DNA of 19,315 bases from Pseudomonadota bacterium (GTDB lineage: Bacteria; Pseudomonadota; Gammaproteobacteria; SZUA-229): contig JADFWF010000166.1 of assembly GCA_015222965.1 (NCBI GenBank), forward strand, positions 1-19,315, written 5' to 3'. The translations under genes and the position numbers were made by a program. The notes beneath the pieces are model-generated. The model did no database searches, was not told where the DNA came from, and saw only the letters and a program-made list of their open reading frames with translations. Of the stretch, positions 1 through 7,554 are shown piece by piece (position 1 is the stretch's first letter; each line of letters opens with the position of its first letter).

Positions 1-215
1 AAACGGCCGGAATGATCGATGTGTGCGTGGCTTAATACCACCGCATCGATGGAAGCAGGATCAAATGGAAAGGCTTCCCGGTTACGTTCTTCGTCTTTTC
101 GGCGCCCCTGTATCAAACCGCAATCGAGCAGTATTTTTCTACTGCCCACCGTAACCAGGTGGCAGGAACCCGTCACCTCACCGGTAGCACCCAGAAATTC
201 AACTTCTATGGTCAT
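1..215 (-). CDS. MBL-fold / beta-CASP RNA-processing exonuclease, 5' part (truncated by window edge)
   Basis: Only the first 71 residues are in the window; the frame runs off the left edge. The N-terminus (MTIEVEFLGATGEVTGS) and the metal-binding motif HAHIDH at residues 63-68 (in SHAHIDHSGR) are typical of metallo-beta-lactamase-fold proteins of the YSH1/beta-CASP group annotated as RNA-processing exonucleases, which bind two Zn ions and cut RNA in the cytoplasm. The ATG at 215 is preceded by a good ribosome binding site (GAGGTGAT directly upstream). It starts 27 bases after the stop of the antiporter gene on the same strand, so it is probably co-transcribed with it. The beta-CASP domain itself is outside the window, so a plain MBL hydrolase is not excluded. 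Confidence 0.85.
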   Translation of the reverse strand, partial: MTIEVEFLGATGEVTGSCHLVTVGSRKILLDCGLIQGRRKDEERNREAFPFDPASIDAVVLSHAHIDHSGR

Positions 216-242
216 ATCACCTCAAGCTTCAAGTGCTCTATT

Positions 243-1457
243 CTATTTAGATTCTTCCAGCAAATGGGAATAATGTCTATAAAACCATTTCATGGCAAAC
301 GGTGGAATGATCGTAGTCAAAACGATGACGATAACGATAGCGGCATGCGTTTCATTATCAAAAATTCCACTGAAGCGGCCAAGTTCCGCAAAGATCAACC
401 CGACTTCACCACGCGGCACCATCGACATACCTATCATCAGTCGTGAAGCCCAGTTTTCTCTAATAAAAAACGAACCGATCAATTTTCCAACAATGGCAGC
501 AATCAATAATACAAAAGAAAAACCCCAGACATGGGATGATGTCCAGTCGATTTCTCGAAGGTTGATCGACAGGCCAACAACGACAAAAAAGATGGGCGTA
601 AACAGGTTGATGATGGGTTTCATCTGCTGCTCGATCGTCTGAGAAAATTCTTCATCCTTATGTAATGACACTCCCAACGGCAGAAAAAATCGCCGGGATA
701 AGGCAAGCCCCGCCGCAAAACCACCAAGCAGTTCCGGTGCACCGACCACATGCGCCAGCCATGCAAAAAACAATACCAGGGAAACGATGGTGGTTGGAAT
801 TAGCCCATGTATTTCACTGCTATCATGAACATGTCTAATGGCCAAAGACATAAGTTTTGCCAGCATCGGTGCCAGTATAAAAAAGGCGCTGACAAACACC
901 AGTACCTTGGCGGCATTCACCCAGTTAACACCGCCACCGATGGAAAATTCGTACAACAGTGCCAGCAACATGACACCCAGTACATCATCGAGTACCGCCG
1001 CACCCAGAACAATCTGTCCCTGGTGAGAATTATTAAGTTTTAGATCGGTCAGTACGCGTACCGTTATGCCGATGCTGGTGGCAGTGAGCGTGCCGCCGAT
1101 AAATAGTGCGACAAGCAATGGCTGTTCAAATATCCAGTAGGCGATCGAGAAACCAAAGACCAAAGGCGCGGCAAAACCTAAAATGGCAACGATGGTGGAT
1201 TTGGTCCCGGAGCGGATCAGGCGTTTTATATCGGTACCCAGACCGACTTCAAACAGCAAAAGGATGACGCCGATCTCAGCCATCAGCTTTAACGCTTCTA
1301 CCGGTTCGATCCAGCCGAACAGGCTCGGGCCTATGACGATGCCTGCAAACAGTTCGCCGATAACCGAAGGTGATTTAAGACGGACTGCGAGTTCGGCGAA
1401 CAGGCGTGCGGCAAGTAAAATAATCAGCAGATACAGAAAAAAAGTATGGGCTTCCAT
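243..1457 (-). CDS. CPA2-family cation:proton antiporter (Na+/H+ exchanger, KefB/NapA-like)
   Basis: The 404-aa protein is hydrophobic throughout, about 12 membrane segments, and covers the Na+/H+ exchanger domain with no soluble C-terminal RCK/TrkA domain, so it is not a full KefB/KefC. Family hallmarks are SPSVIGELFAGIVIGP near residues 29-44, ATSIGITV near 126-133, and the Asp pair D157-D158 in GAAVLDDVLG. A DD pair is typical of NapA-like electrogenic Na+/H+ antiporters, whereas KefB/C have QD at this place (known for the family). It would exchange Na+ or K+ for H+ across the inner membrane. The ATG at 1457 has only a weak Shine-Dalgarno (GGAC). Three octamer repeats lie 17-40 bases upstream. 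A second antiporter gene lies upstream on the same strand, and the MBL nuclease follows after 27 bases. The ion transported cannot be read from sequence. Confidence 0.9.
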   Translation of the reverse strand: MEAHTFFLYLLIILLAARLFAELAVRLKSPSVIGELFAGIVIGPSLFGWIEPVEALKLMAEIGVILLLFEVGLGTDIKRLIRSGTKSTIVAILGFAAPLVFGFSIAYWIFEQPLLVALFIGGTLTATSIGITVRVLTDLKLNNSHQGQIVLGAAVLDDVLGVMLLALLYEFSIGGGVNWVNAAKVLVFVSAFFILAPMLAKLMSLAIRHVHDSSEIHGLIPTTIVSLVLFFAWLAHVVGAPELLGGFAAGLALSRRFFLPLGVSLHKDEEFSQTIEQQMKPIINLFTPIFFVVVGLSINLREIDWTSSHVWGFSFVLLIAAIVGKLIGSFFIRENWASRLMIGMSMVPRGEVGLIFAELGRFSGIFDNETHAAIVIVIVLTTIIPPFAMKWFYRHYSHLLEESK

Positions 1458-1473
1458 TTCAGAAATGGTCCAC

Positions 1474-1497
1474 CGCAGAGGCGCAGAGACGCAGAGA
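1474..1497. repeat. Three tandem 8-bp units, CGCAGAGR
   Basis: Units CGCAGAGG, CGCAGAGA and CGCAGAGA lie at 1474-1481, 1482-1489 and 1490-1497. Short arrays of this kind (CGCAGAGACGCAGAG) are seen scattered between genes in many environmental bacterial genomes; their role is unknown. Here the array sits in the untranslated leader just upstream of the antiporter start on the minus strand. Confidence 0.75.
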
Positions 1498-1570
1498 AAT
1501 ACTTCGATTTATTTGCCGTATATCAATCATCAAAAGCAATAGCAGATCTGTTTGAAATTATGGAAACAGC

Positions 1571-1684
1571 TTAACTCAAATAAAAGCCGGGGATATTATT
1601 TTTGACACGTTCTACGAAGCCTTTTTTTATCGTCATGCCATTATTAACGATACCCGTTTTTCGAACGATACTTTCAAGCTTCAT
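1571..1684 (-). CDS. Possible 37-aa small ORF between the two antiporter genes
   Basis: An ATG at 1684 opens a 37-codon frame ending in TAA at 1571, on the same strand as both flanking antiporter genes and 35 bases after the end of the upstream one. An AGAG ribosome-binding-like stretch lies about 8 bases before the ATG. The peptide is basic (MKLESIVRKTGIVNNGMTIK at the start, ending IPGFYLS), with no membrane segment and no cysteine. I do not recognise it. It may be a real small protein, a remnant of a longer gene, or chance. The rest of the 1458-1719 intergenic region shows only the octamer array. Confidence 0.22.
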   Translation of the reverse strand: MKLESIVRKTGIVNNGMTIKKGFVERVKNNIPGFYLS

Positions 1685-1719
1685 AATATTCTCTTAATAT
1701 CGTTATTTAAGTATCAGAT

Positions 1720-3156
1720 CTATTCTTTGCACCGCTTCAGACAAAGTTTAAGCAATGGCGGTGACAGTAATGTTGTCACAATCACCATTAAAACGACGGC
1801 TGAAAACAGCGCATCATCCAGCACACCGAGACTCTTGCCCATTGCAGCAAAGATCAATCCTACTTCACCCCGCGGCATCATGCCCAGACCAATAGCCCAG
1901 CGATTTTTAACGCCAAATGCACCAAGGCCGGAGACTATCTTGCCAACGATAGCTGCCGCCAAAAGTCCCGCTGCAAGCATCATTATGTCTGGTTGCAGAA
2001 ATGTTTCAAGTTTTACCTGGATTCCCATTAACACGAAGAATATAGGTACCATGATAACTTCTAGCGGCATAATCAGGTCTTTAATGGTGGTCGGATACTT
2101 ACTTCCTCTGTCCCATTCCTCAAAATAAGTATCTTGCAGAATCAACCCGGCTGTAAAAGCGCCAATGATGGTTGCCAGCCCGGACAGGTTCGCCAACCAC
2201 GCTAATATCATTACAAACAGATAGGAAACAAACATCTTTGCCTCAACCAGATCAAGATGACGAAATAGCCTGACGATCCATCGAACAAAAAACGGCCCTA
2301 GATTGATAGCAGCTACCAGGAACAGGGTAGCCATGACAACAATGATTGCGATATTGATCAGATCAACACTGCCAGTGACGACGATCCCGCTGACGATCGC
2401 AAGCATCAATAAACCAAGCACATCATCAAATACTGCAGCACCGAGGATAATTCGTGCCAGGTCAGTCTGTTCCATGTTCATTTCCTGCAGCACCATGGCA
2501 CTGATGCCAACGCTGGTCGCCGCAAGAGTGGCACCCAGGAACAGGCTGGTATGAAACTCGACATCCTCGATCAGCAATGTCGATGCCAACCATCCCAAAA
2601 GGAAAGGCAATACTACGCCGATAATGGCGACACGACTGGAGTCCGGCCCAACCTTGCGCATCTCGCCAATACTGGTGTCGAGCCCGACCAGAAAAAGCAG
2701 AAAAATAACCCCGTAACGTGAAAACACATCGACAGTATGTGCCACCTGTAATATTTCATTGCCATGCGGGCCACGTAATATATCCAGAACAGGCAAGGCA
2801 CACCGCTCACCAACAGCTTTGAGACAGGCCAGTTCAAGACTTTCTCCTTGAAGCAGGCTGCCCGTTACATCGAAGATTGCAGAGCCCTGGCGCAATACCA
2901 TGATGAGATCAAATTGAAAGTAATAAGCGAGATTGCCCAGAACAATACCAACTAACAGTTCACCAAGAACAGAAGGCAGCCCCATTTTGCGCGCAGAGAA
3001 ACGTCCCAGTAGTGCAATAAAAAGGATACCTGTTACGCCTAGTATTACAGGCGCAATAGGATCATTGTGCGAGGTATGAAAGATCACAGCAGCGGCGACG
3101 GAAGGCAACAGCAGCAAGCAAATAAAAAGATACCACTTGTGATGGTTTTGCATCAT
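1720..3156 (-). CDS. CPA2-family cation:proton antiporter with an N-terminal extension and loop insert
   Basis: The 478-aa protein belongs to the Na+/H+ exchanger domain family. Hallmarks are LPSVLGELLVGIVLGN at about 60-75, LAATSVGIS at 211-219, and the Asp pair D244-D245 in GAAVFDDVLG, suggesting a NapA-like proton antiporter. It ends soon after the last membrane helix, with no RCK domain. Compared with its 404-aa neighbour it has an extra hydrophobic N-terminus (about residues 8-24, signal-like) and an insert of roughly 50 residues at about 84-135, containing two cysteines (C111, C119), between the second and third conserved helices. It begins with ATGATG at 3156 without a clear Shine-Dalgarno, so the exact start is uncertain. 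It is 71 bases downstream of the K+ channel gene. The two antiporters are clearly diverged paralogues rather than a recent duplication. Confidence 0.9.
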   Translation of the reverse strand: MMQNHHKWYLFICLLLLPSVAAAVIFHTSHNDPIAPVILGVTGILFIALLGRFSARKMGLPSVLGELLVGIVLGNLAYYFQFDLIMVLRQGSAIFDVTGSLLQGESLELACLKAVGERCALPVLDILRGPHGNEILQVAHTVDVFSRYGVIFLLFLVGLDTSIGEMRKVGPDSSRVAIIGVVLPFLLGWLASTLLIEDVEFHTSLFLGATLAATSVGISAMVLQEMNMEQTDLARIILGAAVFDDVLGLLMLAIVSGIVVTGSVDLINIAIIVVMATLFLVAAINLGPFFVRWIVRLFRHLDLVEAKMFVSYLFVMILAWLANLSGLATIIGAFTAGLILQDTYFEEWDRGSKYPTTIKDLIMPLEVIMVPIFFVLMGIQVKLETFLQPDIMMLAAGLLAAAIVGKIVSGLGAFGVKNRWAIGLGMMPRGEVGLIFAAMGKSLGVLDDALFSAVVLMVIVTTLLSPPLLKLCLKRCKE

Positions 3157-3227
3157 AACAATATATGCCGCTCTTTTTTCTCAGGTCAGGTTATTAAAAG
3201 TTTTTACTGCCTACTGATAACTGCAAA

Positions 3228-4040
3228 CTAACGCTTCTCACTTCGGTCTTCATTCAACCGATCCTCGATCCGCTGCAAGGTATTTTCCATGGCCTCTATC
3301 CGCCTTTCGATATCCTTTAGTTCACTGATTTCCTCGAGCTCTTCCTCTTCGATCTCTATCTCGCCGCGTGAAACGAAATAGGCTGAAAAACTGGCGGTCA
3401 ACAGCGAGAAGAAACCGACACCAAACAATATCACCACGGCGCCAAACACTTTGCCCGCAGCACTCTGCGGCACGGTATCACCGTACCCTACCGTTGCAAC
3501 CGTCACCCATGCCCACCAGATGCCCTGCCAGACATTTTCGATGCTCGGATCGATACCGGCGATAAGCAAACCAGATAAAAGGGTAAACGCCAGCGCTACC
3601 AGTAAAACCGAGCCCAGGTAATTGCGCGCCAGCACCTTACGCACGGTAGCCGTAAGATTAAGCAGCAGCGGAAAAATAAGTAGCAATCTAAGTGAGCGCA
3701 ATATAGCAGCATAGGTGCCGCCGCCCCACAGCAAGGGCACACCCATGCTAATAATAAGCAGGTTCATCCAGTTGCTGCGCAGATAGCGGATCTTGTTCTC
3801 CACAAGGCTGGTAAGCAGTACCGTTTCAAACATAAAAAACAGCCATACGGCCCAATCGGTGACCCGGTCAAACAGTGCAGAATAAATACCTTTTTCTCTC
3901 AGATACCACTCGATCAGTATCCAGATAGCCAGCAGGATCATTGGCAATTCAAAGCGCCTGGCCCAGCGCTGTGCTAGCAGATTTTCGTCAGCGGCGACGC
4001 CGGACAGACCGATTATAAAATGGAAGCTATGGTTAAACAT
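3228..4040 (-). CDS. Voltage-gated-like potassium channel (six-helix ion transport protein)
   Basis: The 270-aa membrane protein has about six predicted helices. A short arginine-bearing S4-like segment (R115, R118, R134 region) precedes a pore loop with the canonical K+ selectivity filter TVGYGD at 183-188, and a last helix near 197-222. The C-terminus, about 226-268, is highly charged (EIEIEEEELEEISEL, then IERRIEAMENTLQRIEDRL), a likely coiled coil for tetramer assembly. It passes K+ through the inner membrane. The ATG at 4040 lies only 14 bases after the hypE stop and has no good ribosome binding site of its own, suggesting transcriptional and perhaps translational coupling to the hyp operon. 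Voltage sensing is doubtful because the S4 charge pattern is thin. Confidence 0.9.
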   Translation of the reverse strand: MFNHSFHFIIGLSGVAADENLLAQRWARRFELPMILLAIWILIEWYLREKGIYSALFDRVTDWAVWLFFMFETVLLTSLVENKIRYLRSNWMNLLIISMGVPLLWGGGTYAAILRSLRLLLIFPLLLNLTATVRKVLARNYLGSVLLVALAFTLLSGLLIAGIDPSIENVWQGIWWAWVTVATVGYGDTVPQSAAGKVFGAVVILFGVGFFSLLTASFSAYFVSRGEIEIEEEELEEISELKDIERRIEAMENTLQRIEDRLNEDRSEKR

Positions 4041-4054
4041 AACAGGGCTGCAAC

Positions 4055-5053
4055 TCAGCAGATACGCGGCAAAGGATCATCTTCAAGTTCCTCGAGTATA
4101 CGCTCACCACCGATATCGGTTTCCATTAAAACATAGCCAATGCTGGAATCTATAGTTCCGATGATGGCCGCACCTTTGCCTTCTTCGAGGTTCTGCCATG
4201 TCTCCAGCAATGCCTGTGCTTCAGCCGGATCAATAACTGCAACTGCACGGCCCTCGCAGGCGAGGTACATAGGATCATAACCGAGCATGTCACATACGGA
4301 TTGCACCGGATCACGAACCGGGAGGTTTCCCTCTGACAGGCGAACACCAAAACCGGTGGCGCGCAATAGTTCAGAGCAAACGGTAGCGATACCGCCGCGT
4401 GTTGGATCACGCATGAAGCGCAGACCTTTATGATTCATCGCGGCGGTCGTCAGGTTTAATACGCTGGCAGCATCAGACTGGATGTCACCCCGCAGGCCAA
4501 ACTCTTCACGCGCCAGCATCACCGCAATACCATGATCACCGACCGGCCCGCTGACGATGATGGCATCACCATGTTTGATATTTTTCATCGACATGACATG
4601 GCCCTGGCGAATACCGACACCGGTGGTCGCCAGGTACAGCCCTCCGCCCTCACCGCGGCGCAAAACTTTCGTGTCCCCACAGACTACCTTGACCCCGATC
4701 TCAGCCGCCGTTTCGGCCAGCGTTTTTATGATACGTTCCAGGGTGGCGATCTCCAGACCTTCTTCGATGAACGCATTCAGGCTTAAGTATTTTGGGATGG
4801 CACCCGCGACAGCAAGATCATTGGTCGTACCATGGACAGCGAGTGAACCTATATTGCCACCGGGAAATTCTAATGGCTGCACGGTAAAACCGTCAGTGGT
4901 AAACAAGACTTCACCTTCAAGCTCTATAGGAACCGCATCAGCCTGCACGTCAAGATCGGGATTGGCGAGATGGCGGGCAAAAATCTCTTCGATGAGTTCG
5001 CGCATGTAACGGCCGCCATTGCCGTGTGCCAGTGAAATGTGTGTGTCCTGCAT
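4055..5053 (-). CDS. hypE: HypE, thiocarboxamide dehydratase for hydrogenase cyanide ligands
   Basis: The 332-aa protein matches HypE of the PurM/ThiL ATP-binding fold at full length. HypE receives a carbamoyl group from HypF on its C-terminal cysteine and dehydrates it with ATP to a thiocyanate, giving the CN ligands of the active-site iron. The sequence shows the N-terminal SLAHGNGGRYM motif, the ATP/Mg segment TTDGFTVQPLEFPGGNIG, VHGTTNDLAVAGA, CGDTKV, and the essential C-terminus PRIC, whose terminal cysteine is the carbamoylated residue. The ATG is at 5053. It follows hypF after 42 bases that contain an AT-rich repeat, and is followed 14 bases later by the K+ channel gene. Confidence 0.97.
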   Translation of the reverse strand: MQDTHISLAHGNGGRYMRELIEEIFARHLANPDLDVQADAVPIELEGEVLFTTDGFTVQPLEFPGGNIGSLAVHGTTNDLAVAGAIPKYLSLNAFIEEGLEIATLERIIKTLAETAAEIGVKVVCGDTKVLRRGEGGGLYLATTGVGIRQGHVMSMKNIKHGDAIIVSGPVGDHGIAVMLAREEFGLRGDIQSDAASVLNLTTAAMNHKGLRFMRDPTRGGIATVCSELLRATGFGVRLSEGNLPVRDPVQSVCDMLGYDPMYLACEGRAVAVIDPAEAQALLETWQNLEEGKGAAIIGTIDSSIGYVLMETDIGGERILEELEDDPLPRIC

Positions 5054-5083
5054 TATTGATATTCCTGTTTATTATTTTTTAAC

Positions 5084-5100
5084 ATTATTCACTATTCATT
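5084..5100. repeat. AT-rich 17-mer overlapping the hypF stop codon
   Basis: The 17 bases ATTATTCACTATTCATT recur exactly, in inverted orientation, at 9570-9586 between hypA and hypB. The TGA stop codon of hypF (5096-5098) lies inside this copy, so the final residues of HypF are next to or within repeat-derived sequence. Confidence 0.7.
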
Positions 5101-7417
5101 GTTCACTGCTTCTAAAACCGTATTCCATAACTTGCCCGAAACTGATACCTGCATCATTGACCGGTATCAACTCAGACAGACAAACTTCAAAACCATCAGC
5201 CGATAATAATGCGATGGCCTTTTCTGTTAAGACGCGATTTTGAAACGCCCCGCCGGAAAAACTCACGATGTTCACACCATGTTTTTCGCGAATATGTTTT
5301 GCCTGTTGCAATATGCAGCGCGCTAATGAATTATGAAACAGGGTAGCACGTGTTTTAACACTTAAAGTAGAATCTGACATAGTATGAATCAATGGCTTCC
5401 AATTTATTATCAGTAAGTTATCAGCACTTTCTAATTTAAGCTTTACATAATAATCTGTTTTTTCTTCACTGTTTTCTGATAGCGCTTCAAGCTCCATCGG
5501 TCCCTGCCCTTCAAAACTGGCATTAGTGCGCACGCCGGTGAGCGCCGCTGCCGCATCAAATAAACGCCCGACCGATGTTGTTTGCGGCGCGTTGATTTTT
5601 TGCTGCCATGCCTGTTTTAACATCGAAAGCTGCACCGGATCTTTTTCCGGAATCTCATCGTAATCAAACCCTGCTTCCCAGCATACTGCCGCGGCACTTC
5701 GCCAGGGCTGTCTTCCCGCTTTATCACCGCCGGGCAGATTAAATGATTTCATACTAACGATGCGTTGCCATGCACCCGGTTTGCCGAGAAAAGTTTCGCC
5801 GCCCCAGAGTGTGGCATCTTCCCCATAACCAACCCCGTCCCATGAAAACACGATTACGGGCTGGTCAGTCCGGCATTCAAAATAGGCGGCTGAAGCATGC
5901 GCATGATGATGAAACACACTTTGCACAGGCAGATCCTGTTTATTCGCCCAACGCGTTGTCGTATACCCGGGATGTGCATCACATACGATACTCTCTGCTT
6001 TAACACCATAAAGTCTCTGCAGATCACTGATCGTATTTTCAAATACTTCAAGTGCGCGCACAGAATCCATCTCGCCGATATGCGGAGAAATAATAGCCCG
6101 ACTGCCCCATGCCAGCGAGATAACATTCTTCATATGCGCACCCACTGCAAGTACCGGCTGCGCCAATTCGAAAGGCAAGATCAGCTCTATCGGAGCAGAG
6201 CCGCGACCCGTCCGTATCGGTCTGGGCTTGCCTGCGATGGTCCTGTAAACAGGATCGTCCGCAGGTCGCTCGATAGGTCGGTCATGATGCAGGCAGGCAT
6301 CAGCCACATGGCCGAGACGTTTTTCAACTTCCTCATTATCTATCAACACTGGCTCACCACTGATGTTCGCCGAGGTAGCAACCAGTGGGCCAGCAAATTC
6401 ATTCAGCAATAGATGATGCAATGGGCTGTATGGCAGCATCATGCCGACCTCGTTTAAGCCGGGAGAGATCTGAGTGCATAACTGATCTGTTTGATTTTTC
6501 TTGATTTTATTTTTCTTGGCCAACAGGATCGGTCGCGCCGGTTGCAACAAAAAATGTCTGTCATCATCACTTAACTTTAATGACTTTTCTGCGTACTCAA
6601 AAGGATTGTCTATCGGCGCAGGAAAGATGACGGCAAGCGGTTTATGCGGTCGCGGTTTATTTTTTCGTAACCGTGACACCGCCGCTTCGCTGCCAGCATC
6701 ACACATCAGGTGATAACCACCGATACCTTTGACCGCTACAATTTTACCCTGACGTAAAACATCAACTGCATCGCTTAATGCATCATTATTTTTACTGGTA
6801 CTGGAATCCTGTTTAAAACTGAGCGAAGGCCCGCATACCGGGCACGCTATCGGCTCTGCATGAAACCGCCGATCATTCGGGTCTTCGTATTCAGCACGGC
6901 ATGAAGCACACAATTCAAAATCAGCCATCGTAGTATTGGGCCGGTCATAAGGCAGGCTTTTGATCAATGTGTAACGTGGGCCACATTGTGTGCAGTTGAT
7001 AAACGGGTAACGGTAGCGTCGATCGGATGGATCATTTAGTTCAGCGAGACAGTCATCACACAGAAAAAGGTCTGCAGGCACACTGATGCGTGTTTCACCA
7101 TGGCTATCACTTTGTAGAATGCTGAAGGTCTCGAACTCAGCAAAATCTGCCAGGGCATCTGATTCGAGTTTTGGTTTTGCCAGAGGCGGATTTTTGTCAA
7201 AGATATCGCTTAAGAAATTTTCCAGATTTTCAGGCTGGCCCTGAACATGTATCTCAACAATACCGACACAGTTTTTAACCCAACCGGTTAACTCATGTTC
7301 GTGGGCAAGTCGATAAATGAAGGGCCGGAAACCGACGCCTTGCACCTGGCCGGATAAAATAATTTTCCTGGCAGATAGCTCCGCATCTGTGTTATATCTT
7401 GAAGTGTCCTGAATCAT
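5096..7417 (-). CDS. hypF: HypF, carbamoyltransferase for hydrogenase maturation
   Basis: The 773-aa protein is a full-length HypF, which uses carbamoyl phosphate and ATP to make carbamoyl-adenylate and transfers the carbamoyl group to HypE. Domains in order: acylphosphatase-like at about 17-105 (GQVQGVGFRPF with catalytic R31, and the N of VKNCVG); two C4 zinc fingers at about 115-200 (CDDC, CTQC, CASC, CPVC); YrdC-like at about 210-395 (KGIGGYHLMCDA, ATSANISGEP); and Kae1-like at about 405-770 (CDAHPGYTTTRWA, FHHHAHASA, GVGYGEDATLWGGE, SFSGGAFQN). The ATG at 7417 has an AGGCG ribosome binding site. Upstream is a REP-containing 137-base gap to hypD; downstream is hypE. The stop lies within a short repeat. 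Confidence 0.97.
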   Translation of the reverse strand: MIQDTSRYNTDAELSARKIILSGQVQGVGFRPFIYRLAHEHELTGWVKNCVGIVEIHVQGQPENLENFLSDIFDKNPPLAKPKLESDALADFAEFETFSILQSDSHGETRISVPADLFLCDDCLAELNDPSDRRYRYPFINCTQCGPRYTLIKSLPYDRPNTTMADFELCASCRAEYEDPNDRRFHAEPIACPVCGPSLSFKQDSSTSKNNDALSDAVDVLRQGKIVAVKGIGGYHLMCDAGSEAAVSRLRKNKPRPHKPLAVIFPAPIDNPFEYAEKSLKLSDDDRHFLLQPARPILLAKKNKIKKNQTDQLCTQISPGLNEVGMMLPYSPLHHLLLNEFAGPLVATSANISGEPVLIDNEEVEKRLGHVADACLHHDRPIERPADDPVYRTIAGKPRPIRTGRGSAPIELILPFELAQPVLAVGAHMKNVISLAWGSRAIISPHIGEMDSVRALEVFENTISDLQRLYGVKAESIVCDAHPGYTTTRWANKQDLPVQSVFHHHAHASAAYFECRTDQPVIVFSWDGVGYGEDATLWGGETFLGKPGAWQRIVSMKSFNLPGGDKAGRQPWRSAAAVCWEAGFDYDEIPEKDPVQLSMLKQAWQQKINAPQTTSVGRLFDAAAALTGVRTNASFEGQGPMELEALSENSEEKTDYYVKLKLESADNLLIINWKPLIHTMSDSTLSVKTRATLFHNSLARCILQQAKHIREKHGVNIVSFSGGAFQNRVLTEKAIALLSADGFEVCLSELIPVNDAGISFGQVMEYGFRSSEQ

Positions 7418-7449
7418 TGAACGCCTGGTTAAACCTGTTATGGTCTGGC

Positions 7450-7527
7450 ATCGCGGAACAAGATTCCGCTCCTACGGAAGTACGCACCTGTAGGAGCGGA
7501 CCATTTAATATGCACGGGTTCCGCGAT
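7450..7527. repeat. REP-like inverted pair, head to head, between hypD and hypF
   Basis: Two REP units diverge from one another. An inner perfect 11-bp inverted repeat (TCCGCTCCTAC 7465-7475 / GTAGGAGCGGA 7490-7500) and an outer perfect 10-bp one (ATCGCGGAAC 7450-7459 / GTTCCGCGAT 7518-7527) bracket unrelated spacers. The same unit (GTAGGAGCGGA...TTCCGCGA) occurs in tail-to-tail form after the hydrogenase operon. It can fold as RNA within the hyp transcript between hypD and hypF. Confidence 0.85.
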
Positions 7528-7554
7528 TGCCTGCATACAGGTGCCCACCATGAA

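Noticed and set aside
1474..1497. Octamer array as a CRISPR fragment
   Set aside because: Units are 8 bp and contiguous, with no spacers and no cas gene in the window.
243..3156. Full KefB/KefC glutathione-gated K+ efflux systems
   Set aside because: Both proteins end after the membrane domain, lack the RCK/TrkA-N domain, and have DD in place of QD.
3157..3227. Terminator between the K+ channel and the 478-aa antiporter
   Set aside because: The minus-strand sequence has A/T runs but no GC-rich stem followed by a T run.
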